A stretch of 5,161 bases of DNA from Bacillota bacterium. GTDB taxonomy: Bacteria > Bacillota > Clostridia > Tissierellales > Peptoniphilaceae. This document shows, piece after piece, positions 1 to 5,161 of this stretch. The position numbers were made by a program, and so were the translations under genes. Within the stretch, counting starts at the first letter, position 1. The number at the start of each line of letters is the position of its first letter. Under the pieces are notes generated by a model that had not been told where the DNA came from, searched no databases, and saw nothing but the letters and a program-made list of their open reading frames with translations. The stretch spans positions 1-5,161 of the forward strand of contig JAEZYW010000056.1 in NCBI GenBank assembly GCA_023418835.1, given 5' to 3'.

Positions 1-20
1 CAATTGAAGAAGCTAAGTAA
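1..20 (+). CDS. 3' end of an unidentified upstream gene (partial)
   Basis: Reading from base 3, the frame gives Ile-Glu-Glu-Ala-Lys and then TAA at 18-20, four bases before a strong hairpin terminator. A stop codon directly followed by a terminator is the usual end of a transcription unit, so a + strand gene probably ends here. Another frame, from base 1, also stays open to a TAA at 22-24 (Gln-Leu-Lys-Lys-Leu-Ser-Asn), so the frame is not certain. Five residues are too few to identify the product, and I assign no function. Confidence 0.35.
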
Positions 21-23
21 TTA

Positions 24-51
24 AAAAGAGTTTGCAAAAGCAGACTCTTTT
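24..51. terminator. Bidirectional intrinsic terminator
   Basis: The arms at 24-35 (AAAAGAGTTTGC) and 40-51 (GCAGACTCTTTT) pair over 12 positions with a single T-G wobble, around an AAAA loop. The hairpin core is GC-containing and the outer stem is A/T. This gives a T-run at the 3' side on both strands: TTTT on +, and TTTTT followed by AA on -. It lies four bases after the probable + strand stop at 20 and 22 bases beyond the stop of the convergent - strand gene (stop codon at 73-75). It therefore probably ends both transcripts. Confidence 0.85.
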
Positions 52-72
52 AATGTGATTATTAATAATGAC

Positions 73-885
73 TTAATACTCAAAACTTTTTATATACCTT
101 TGATAATCACTTTTATTTTGGACAAAATCTTCCTCATATGCCCAAATTGTCAAGATATAAATGTCTTCTCCATTTACAGCTTCAGCTTCATAGAAACGAA
201 TATTTTTTCCGTTTTCATCTGGGTAAATAAATTCGCTTACTTGAACTTTCCCTCCATTTACTTGGTAATCTTCTTTACCGATATAACTAAACTCTGGATT
301 GTGGGAATAATAAGAATATAAAAATTCTTGGGATATAAATTCTTGAGAAAGATATTTCATTTCTTCTTCTGTTAACGTTTCCCCTTTCATTATTTTTTCA
401 ATGAATTCCATTTCAACATCGTTATAACCGTTATCTCGAAGTTCTTGTAACTTTGTTTCTTTTTCTTCTGGGGGAGTTTCTTTTACCCCTTCCAACTCTT
501 CATTTATATAATCTAAATACTCTTTAACGTCACTCTTTTCTATCGTCATTCTAGTATTGGAATCTTCAGCGGCTAAGAGAATTGTGCTGTAATCTATCTC
601 TTCAAAATTGTAAAAATCTCCCAATTCTTTTTCATCTGTAATTACTTTAAAACTGGCGTTTGCATCAATTTTCGCGTTCTCTTCTCCAGTCAATGTAACA
701 GGATGATTAAACTCCTTAGATGTGAATAAGCTGAAAAAACTAGCTTTTGTACTGTTCTTTGAATTTGGTAAAAACATACCGATTATTACAGAAACAATAA
801 CAAAAAAGATAGCGGCTATAATTCTAGCAATTCTAAAAGGCCTTCGTCTATTATATCCTGAATCGCTATTAAAATTGTTGTTCAT
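73..885 (-). CDS. Single-pass membrane-anchored protein of unknown function
   Basis: I do not recognise this 270-residue protein. Residues 1-21 are polar and basic (RRR at 13-15, plus Arg18 and Arg21). Residues 22-39 form one hydrophobic helix ending in Pro40. There is no lipobox Cys and no clear signal-peptidase site, so a signal anchor with a cytoplasmic N-terminus and an exported C-terminal part is likely. Residues 41-200 are acidic, with a Glu/Lys-rich, probably helical stretch at about 115-180. Residues 200-270 look like a small beta-rich domain with a closing helix ending in KSFEY; this is loosely reminiscent of PsbP/DcrB-like lipoprotein domains, which is only a guess from pattern. The ATG start is supported by GGAGGTG at 890-896, a few bases upstream. 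The gene is transcribed alone, divergently from secA, and ends at the shared terminator at 24-51. Codon use resembles its neighbours. The frame is certain; the function is open. Confidence 0.85.
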   Translation of the reverse strand: MNNNFNSDSGYNRRRPFRIARIIAAIFFVIVSVIIGMFLPNSKNSTKASFFSLFTSKEFNHPVTLTGEENAKIDANASFKVITDEKELGDFYNFEEIDYSTILLAAEDSNTRMTIEKSDVKEYLDYINEELEGVKETPPEEKETKLQELRDNGYNDVEMEFIEKIMKGETLTEEEMKYLSQEFISQEFLYSYYSHNPEFSYIGKEDYQVNGGKVQVSEFIYPDENGKNIRFYEAEAVNGEDIYILTIWAYEEDFVQNKSDYQRYIKSFEY

Positions 886-907
886 AGAACACCTCCATTG
901 TAAGATG

Positions 908-916
908 CTTATACCA
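908..916 (-). promoter_or_regulatory. Candidate extended -10 promoter of the membrane-protein gene
   Basis: Read on the - strand, these bases give TGG followed by TATAAG, an extended -10 (TGn plus five of six matches to TATAAT). It lies 11 bases before the GGAGGTG ribosome site, so the 5' leader would be very short. No good -35 hexamer is seen at 16-18 bases; two CTTTACAA copies further upstream lie too far away. The perfect 8-base palindrome CTAATTAG (919-926) sits in the spacer region just upstream and could hold a regulator. Assigned by motif only. Confidence 0.4.
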
Positions 917-990
917 TACTAATTAGGTATATAATCGCAAAGGATTGTAAAGTTTTTGTAAAGTATATTTAATCTTTAAACTTTCAATAT

Positions 991-1025
991 TTGAACATTT
1001 ATAATATCATAGGGGTATATATAAT
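991..1025 (+). promoter_or_regulatory. Possible distal secA promoter
   Basis: TTGAAC at 991-996 could act as a -35 hexamer with TATATA at 1016-1021 (19-base spacer, rather long). A perfect TATAAT overlaps at 1020-1025, but with a 23-base spacer. The region is very A/T-rich, so such matches arise easily by chance. It is recorded as a second, weaker candidate upstream of the better one at 1079-1087. Confidence 0.2.
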
Positions 1026-1078
1026 AATGTGCATAAATCCACAAGTAACAAATTTGTAAAGAGCAATTGTTATCTATG

Positions 1079-1087
1079 TGTTATAAT
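1079..1087 (+). promoter_or_regulatory. Probable secA-prfB promoter (extended -10)
   Basis: These bases read TG-T-TATAAT, a perfect extended -10 for the vegetative sigma factor. No good -35 hexamer lies 16-18 bases upstream, which is tolerable for an extended -10 promoter. The transcript would start near 1094, giving a leader of about 55 bases before the secA ATG at 1150. Inverted and direct repeats lie where the -35 region would be (see findings). No attenuator hairpin or secM-like leader gene is seen in the leader. Confidence 0.55.
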
Positions 1088-1149
1088 ATTTTTTTACAAA
1101 AAGAAAATGGACAAATTTAGATATAGAAACTTAGAAAAAAGGAGTAAAG

Positions 1150-3894
1150 ATGGGATTTTTTGATAGAATTTTTGGATCGTATAGTGACAAAGAGCTAAAA
1201 AAAATTGATCCGATTATAAACAAAATAGAGTCTTTAGATTCTGAAATGCAGAAATTATCTGACGAGGATTTAAAGGAAAAGACTATTGAGTTTAAAAAGA
1301 GATTAAAAGAAGGGGAAACTCTTGACGACATATTGCCAGAAGCTTTTGCTGTTTGTAGAGAGGCGTCTTTTAGAGTACTGGGAATGAAACATTACAGAGT
1401 GCAGCTCCAAGGTGGGGTTATCTTACATCAAGGAAGAATTGCAGAGATGAAAACGGGAGAAGGAAAGACCCTAGTTGCCACATTGGCTGCATATTTAAAT
1501 GCCCTTACTGGAAAGGGAGTTCACATCGTAACTGTAAACGACTACTTAGCAACTCGTGATAGACAGTGGATGGGGAAAGTTTATGAGTTTTTAGGATTAA
1601 CAGTTGGGACAATTGTCCACGGAATGAAAGCCAACGAAAGAAAAGAAGCGTACGATTCTGACATAACTTACGGAACTAACAACGAGTTTGGATTTGACTA
1701 CCTTCGAGATAACATGGTTATCTATAAAGAAGAGATGGTTCAAAGGGATTTAAACTTTGCCATAGTGGACGAGGTGGACTCCATATTGGTGGACGAAGCT
1801 AGAACTCCTCTTATTATTTCAGGACAAGGTTCAGAATCTACAGAACTTTATATGAGGGCGGACACTTTCGCAAAGAGACTTTCTTCAAGAATAATAGAAG
1901 AAAGTGAAAAGACCAACGATCCTTTCGATAGAGAATTTAAAGAAGAGACAGTAGACTATTTAATTGACGAAAAAGCAAAATCCGCATCCCTTACTGATAA
2001 TGGTGTTAAAAAGGCTGAAGAATTTTTTAATATAGAAAACTTGGCAGATTCTGAAAACTTAGAAATTGCACACAATATTAAACAGGCTTTAAAAGCTAAT
2101 TCTATTATGAAAAAAGACGTGGACTATGTGGTAAAAGATGGGGAAATAATCATAGTAGACGAGTTCACCGGTAGAATGATGCTAGGAAGAAGATATTCTG
2201 AAGGCCTTCACCAAGCTATAGAAGCCAAAGAAGGATTGGAAGTTAAAAAAGAATCCAAAACTTTAGCCACAATCACATTCCAAAACTACTTTAGAATGTA
2301 TAAAAAACTATCAGGTATGACTGGTACTGCAAAAACGGAAGAAGAAGAATTTAGAGAAATCTATAACGTGGATGTCGTTGAAGTACCGACTAATAAACCT
2401 GTAATTAGAAGAGATGAGGACGACGGAATTTATTCCACTGAACAGGGAAAGTTTTTAGCTGTAATTGAAGATATTAAAAAACGCCACGAAAAGGGACAAC
2501 CCGTTCTAGTTGGTACCGTATCCATTGACAGATCAGAAATTCTTTCCAGCTTATTAAAAAAAGAAAGAATTCCTCACAACGTTTTAAACGCAAAGTTCCA
2601 CGAGCAAGAGTCTGAAATTGTAGCTCAAGCTGGTAGATTTGGAGCTGTAACGATAGCTACCAACATGGCAGGTAGAGGTACGGATATCGTTTTGGGAGGT
2701 AATCCTGAACATCTTGCTAAAATGGATATGAAGAAAAAAGGATTTTCAGATGAAGTCCTTGAACAATTGGATAGTTTTGTGGATACTGACGATAAAGAAA
2801 TTTTAGAAGCTAGAGATTTATACAAAAAAACCGTAGAGAATTACGAAAAAGACTTAAAGGAAGACGCCAAAAAAGTAGTGGAAGCTGGCGGACTTCATAT
2901 TATCGGTACTGAAAGACACGAGTCTCGTAGAATAGACAATCAGTTGAGAGGTCGTTCTGGTAGACAGGGAGACCCGGGCTCATCTAAGTTTTATATATCT
3001 GCAGAAGACGATTTAATAAGACTTTTCGCCGGAGAGAGATTTAAAGATGTAATGGATAAATCCCAAGTGGAAGAGACGGAATCCATAGAAAATCCGATTT
3101 TAACTAAATTAATCGAGTCTGCCCAAAGAAGAGTGGAATCAAATAATTTTGCCATCCGTAAAAATGTCTTGAAATACGACGACGTTATGAACCAACAAAG
3201 GGGAATAATTTACGCAGAGAGAAGAAAAGTTTTAGACGGAGAAGACATCAGAGACGACATCCAAAATATGATAAAGGGAATTATTACTAACGAAGTTAAT
3301 TTCCATATAACTGGAAAGTTGGAAGAATCCCTTAGAGACTATGATGCATTAAATAGGGTCTTGGAAGAAGTCTTTGGATTTTCTGCGCCAGAATTTAATA
3401 TATTAAAAGAAGTTAAAAATCCTTCCCAGTTGGAAGAAAAAATCTTAGAATTGGCTATAAGAAAATATAAAGAAAGGGAAGATCAGTTCCCGCCAGATAC
3501 TTTTAGAGAAGTTGAGAGGGTTATACTTTTACAGGTAGTAGACGAAAAGTGGATGGATCACATTGACGCAATGGATCAGCTTAAAAAGGGAATTGGACTT
3601 AGAGCAATCGGACAAGAAGATCCTGCTAGAGCATATGGAAACGAAGGTTTTGATATGTTCAATGCGATGAACGATTCTATAAGAAGAGACACTGTAAGAC
3701 TTCTATTCCACGTAGTAAATCCTGAGAAGATGGAAAGAAAGCGTGTCGCAAAAAATATAAAGGCCATAGGAGGAAGCGATTCTTCAGAGCCTCAAAAAGG
3801 TAAGACCTATGTAAGGAAGGGCGAAAAAGTTGGAAGAAACGACCCTTGTCCTTGTGGAAGTGGCAAAAAATATAAAAAATGTTGCGGTGCGTAA
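1150..3894 (+). CDS. secA: Preprotein translocase ATPase SecA
   Basis: SecA couples ATP hydrolysis to pushing unfolded preproteins through the SecYEG channel at the cytoplasmic membrane. The 914-residue frame is complete. Visible in order: amphipathic N-terminus (MGFFDRIFG); NBD1 with Walker A TGEGKT (102-107) and DEVD (207-210), followed by [14 protein letters not shown]; the preprotein-crosslinking region (about 225-370); NBD2 with [10 protein letters not shown] (508-517) and the [23 protein letters not shown] block (586-608); scaffold and wing regions; the two-helix finger (about 797-835); a variable linker; and a zinc-binding tail with Cys900, Cys902, Cys911 and Cys912. The start is supported by AAAGGAG at 1138-1144, five bases before the ATG. 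At 914 residues it is longer than B. subtilis SecA (about 841), largely because of a 60-residue insert at 518-577. The fingertip position that is Tyr794 in E. coli is Ile820 here. prfB follows after 12 bases, so the two are probably cotranscribed. Confidence 0.99.
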   Translation: MGFFDRIFGSYSDKELKKIDPIINKIESLDSEMQKLSDEDLKEKTIEFKKRLKEGETLDDILPEAFAVCREASFRVLGMKHYRVQLQGGVILHQGRIAEMKTGEGKTLVATLAAYLNALTGKGVHIVTVNDYLATRDRQWMGKVYEFLGLTVGTIVHGMKANERKEAYDSDITYGTNNEFGFDYLRDNMVIYKEEMVQRDLNFAIVDEVDSILVDEARTPLIISGQGSESTELYMRADTFAKRLSSRIIEESEKTNDPFDREFKEETVDYLIDEKAKSASLTDNGVKKAEEFFNIENLADSENLEIAHNIKQALKANSIMKKDVDYVVKDGEIIIVDEFTGRMMLGRRYSEGLHQAIEAKEGLEVKKESKTLATITFQNYFRMYKKLSGMTGTAKTEEEEFREIYNVDVVEVPTNKPVIRRDEDDGIYSTEQGKFLAVIEDIKKRHEKGQPVLVGTVSIDRSEILSSLLKKERIPHNVLNAKFHEQESEIVAQAGRFGAVTIATNMAGRGTDIVLGGNPEHLAKMDMKKKGFSDEVLEQLDSFVDTDDKEILEARDLYKKTVENYEKDLKEDAKKVVEAGGLHIIGTERHESRRIDNQLRGRSGRQGDPGSSKFYISAEDDLIRLFAGERFKDVMDKSQVEETESIENPILTKLIESAQRRVESNNFAIRKNVLKYDDVMNQQRGIIYAERRKVLDGEDIRDDIQNMIKGIITNEVNFHITGKLEESLRDYDALNRVLEEVFGFSAPEFNILKEVKNPSQLEEKILELAIRKYKEREDQFPPDTFREVERVILLQVVDEKWMDHIDAMDQLKKGIGLRAIGQEDPARAYGNEGFDMFNAMNDSIRRDTVRLLFHVVNPEKMERKRVAKNIKAIGGSDSSEPQKGKTYVRKGEKVGRNDPCPCGSGKKYKKCCGA

Positions 3895-3906
3895 TTAGGA
3901 GCTAAA

Positions 3907-5019
3907 ATGCAAAACTTATATATAGAAGAAGAAAGACTTGAAGAAGTAAAGACTCTAGTGAACAAGCTGGGAGAATCTTTAAATATAGAAGAAAAGAAAA
4001 AAGAAGTTGAAGAATTAGAAAAACTAGCTCTAGAGCCTGATTTTTGGAACGACTCTGAAAAAGCACAAAAAGTTATTAGCGAAACTAATAATTTAAAAAA
4101 CTATGTGGATAAACACCAAGAACTCCTATCTGGAATTGAAGATGGAGAAGTTTTAGTTGAGCTTTTAAAAGAAATTGAAGATTCTGAAACTTACAAGGAA
4201 TTGGAAGAAAAGATTTCCAGCTTGGAAAAATTATCCCAAAGTTTTAAAATCGAAACCTTACTAAGTGGGGAATACGACAAGGAAAATGCGATACTGTCAA
4301 TCCACGCAGGAGCAGGGGGAACGGAAGCCCAAGATTGGGCGGGAATGCTCCTTAGAATGTACACTAGATATGCAGAATCCAAAGGATATAAAGTTCAAAC
4401 TTTGGACATCCTAAAGGAAGAAGAGGCGGGAATTAAATCTGCCACCATATCAATAGAAGGAAATAATGCATATGGATATCTAAAAGCGGAAAAAGGAGTC
4501 CATAGATTAGTTAGGATTTCTCCTTTTGACGCTGCAAAAAAGAGGCACACATCATTTGCCAGTGTAGATGTCTATCCAGAACTAGACGAAAATATCGAAA
4601 TTGATATAAAAGACGAGGACTTGAAAATAGACACTTATAGATCTTCTGGAGCTGGAGGACAACACGTTAACACGACGGATTCAGCAGTGAGGATCACCCA
4701 CATTCCCACGGGAGTTGTGGTCCAATGTCAAAACGAAAGATCCCAAATTCAAAATAGGGAAAAGGCAATGCAAATGCTTATGGCAAAATTGATAGCAATT
4801 AAAGAAGAAGAACAAAAAGAAAAGATTGAAGACCTTCAAGGGAACTATTCTCAAATCGCTTGGGGCTCTCAGATTAGATCTTATGTATTTAATCCATATA
4901 GCATGGTCAAAGACCACAGAACCAACGTGGAAGTGGGAGACACTGGAAAAGTTATGGATGGAGATTTGGATGTGTTCATAAACGAATACCTTCAAAGCAA
5001 AGCAAATATGAACAAATAA
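3907..5019 (+). CDS. prfB: Peptide chain release factor 2 (RF2), no frameshift needed
   Basis: RF2 recognises UGA and UAA in the ribosomal A site and triggers release of the finished peptide. The 370-residue frame is complete and close to the usual 365-370. Residues 1 to about 115 form the helical, coiled-coil-like domain 1. The anticodon-like tripeptide is SPF at 205-207, which marks RF2 rather than RF1. The catalytic GGQ is at 250-252, within SGAGGQHVN; the GGQ numbering equals that of E. coli, and residue 246 is Ser. The ATG is preceded by AGGAG (3897-3901) at five bases. The gene lies 12 bases after the secA stop with no promoter or terminator between, so it is probably read from the secA promoter. 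The internal UGA and slippery CTT found in many prfB genes after codon 25 are absent: codons 24-26 are TCT TTA AAT, and one continuous frame encodes the protein. No terminator is visible before the insertion element begins. Confidence 0.99.
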   Translation: MQNLYIEEERLEEVKTLVNKLGESLNIEEKKKEVEELEKLALEPDFWNDSEKAQKVISETNNLKNYVDKHQELLSGIEDGEVLVELLKEIEDSETYKELEEKISSLEKLSQSFKIETLLSGEYDKENAILSIHAGAGGTEAQDWAGMLLRMYTRYAESKGYKVQTLDILKEEEAGIKSATISIEGNNAYGYLKAEKGVHRLVRISPFDAAKKRHTSFASVDVYPELDENIEIDIKDEDLKIDTYRSSGAGGQHVNTTDSAVRITHIPTGVVVQCQNERSQIQNREKAMQMLMAKLIAIKEEEQKEKIEDLQGNYSQIAWGSQIRSYVFNPYSMVKDHRTNVEVGDTGKVMDGDLDVFINEYLQSKANMNK

Positions 5020-5055
5020 TGTAAAACCCTAAAGAGTTCTGATGTGAACCCTAAA
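5019..5055. repeat. Imperfect tandem direct repeat after prfB
   Basis: ATGTAAAACCCTAAA (5019-5033) and ATGTGAACCCTAAA (5042-5055) are near-identical copies about 23 bases apart. Both begin with TGT and contain ACCC followed by an A-run, like the outer ends of IS150-group elements. The first copy overlaps the last base of the prfB stop codon. They may be two nested or adjacent element ends, or an internal repeat of one end. On the - strand, 5033-5052 can also form a weak hairpin (7-base arms with one mismatch, 6-base loop) followed by a moderately T-rich stretch, a poor terminator candidate for the transposase. Confidence 0.5.
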
Positions 5056-5161
5056 ACACGGACAAAATAATATTTAATTTATGCGGTATGTTTTCTGTAC
5101 TCAACAGGAGACATGCCGTTTAAATTTACCTTTATTCTTTCGTTGTTATACCAGTATATAT
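5043..5161 (-). mobile_element. 3' end of an IS3-family (IS150-like) insertion sequence, running off the window
   Basis: The transposase C-terminus at 5079-5161 is followed by a short non-coding stretch. This ends at a candidate terminal inverted repeat starting at 5043 (TGTGAACCCTAAAACACGGA, then CA). IS3-family ends begin 5'-TG, and the TGT...ACCC...AAAA...GGACA pattern matches the IS150 group as I remember it. The other end and the target-site duplication lie outside the window, so the boundary cannot be proved; 5020 is an alternative outer limit. The element is convergent with prfB, 23 bases after its stop codon. Confidence 0.55.
5079..5161 (-). CDS. IS3-family transposase OrfB, C-terminal fragment (partial)
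   Basis: In the frame beginning at base 5159 on the - strand, 26 codons read IYWYNNERIKVNLNGMSPVEY and then RKHTA before a TAA whose last base is 5079. The YNNERI...LNGMSPVEYR pattern is the typical end of the integrase-core (rve) transposase OrfB of IS3-family, IS150-group elements, which catalyses strand transfer with a DDE active site. The catalytic residues lie upstream, beyond the right edge of the window, so intactness cannot be judged. The frame is too short to be found as a normal ORF and is open only at the window edge. Confidence 0.88.
   Translation of the reverse strand, partial: IYWYNNERIKVNLNGMSPVEYRKHTA

Noticed and set aside
55..321. 88-codon + strand open frame opposite the membrane-protein gene
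   Set aside because: It is antisense to the better supported - strand gene, lacks a ribosome site, starts just past the terminator, and its hydrophobic translation is a shadow of acidic coding sequence.
722..922. 66-codon + strand open frame opposite the start of the membrane-protein gene
   Set aside because: It is a shadow of the TM-encoding region, has no ribosome site, and runs through the promoter and ribosome site of the opposite gene.
1107..1163. 18-codon + strand ORF starting in the secA leader and overlapping the secA start
   Set aside because: It has no Shine-Dalgarno sequence, its codons run through the secA ribosome site by necessity, and it has no secM-like arrest features. Probably chance in an A-rich leader.
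3976..3984. Functional prfB frameshift site from the CTTTAA string
   Set aside because: The stop-like TAA is in a frame that is not being translated at this point; the ATG frame reads straight through as Ser-Leu-Asn, so no shift is needed.
4681..4995. 104-codon - strand open frame inside prfB
   Set aside because: It lies wholly opposite a highly conserved RF2 coding region, has no ribosome site of note, and its translation is low-complexity Phe-rich sequence typical of the antisense of Glu/Lys-rich coding DNA.
5033..5052. Hairpin as a prfB terminator
   Set aside because: The arms pair over only 7 bases with one mismatch, and on the + strand the hairpin is followed by A-rich rather than T-rich sequence.

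Overview
The window is an AT-rich, low-GC Gram-positive (Firmicutes-type) chromosomal segment. Arg codons are mostly AGA, Shine-Dalgarno sites are strong GGAGG-like, and all four recognised reading frames end in TAA. The secA-prfB gene order and the style of the proteins suggest an anaerobic Clostridia/Tissierellia relative, possibly Peptoniphilaceae. That placement is an inference from style, not a database match.

Layout from left to right. Bases 1-20 hold the probable last codons of an unidentified + strand gene, followed at once by a strong hairpin terminator (24-51) that can serve both strands. The - strand gene at 73-885 encodes a 270-residue single-pass membrane-anchored protein of unknown function. 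It converges on that terminator and diverges from secA. The 264-base gap at 886-1149 holds the promoters of the two divergent genes and several short direct and inverted repeats. On the + strand, secA (1150-3894) and prfB (3907-5019) are separated by 12 bases and form one probable operon. Just past prfB, on the - strand, is the 3' end of an IS3-family (IS150-like) transposase (5079-5161, running off the window) with a candidate element end at about 5043.

How the genes work together. SecA is the ATPase motor that drives preproteins through SecYEG. RF2, the product of prfB, releases finished chains at UGA and UAA. Their linkage is a familiar Firmicutes arrangement. The divergent membrane protein would itself need the Sec/YidC machinery, but no functional link to SecA can be shown here.

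I found no previously undescribed system; this is mainly a housekeeping locus with a mobile element at its right edge. The points most worth a second look are: prfB without the usual programmed frameshift, with a sense codon exactly where the stop normally lies; a long variable insertion in SecA NBD2 and Ile instead of Tyr at the two-helix-finger tip; two tandem IS-end-like sequences directly after prfB; and the uncharacterised membrane protein.
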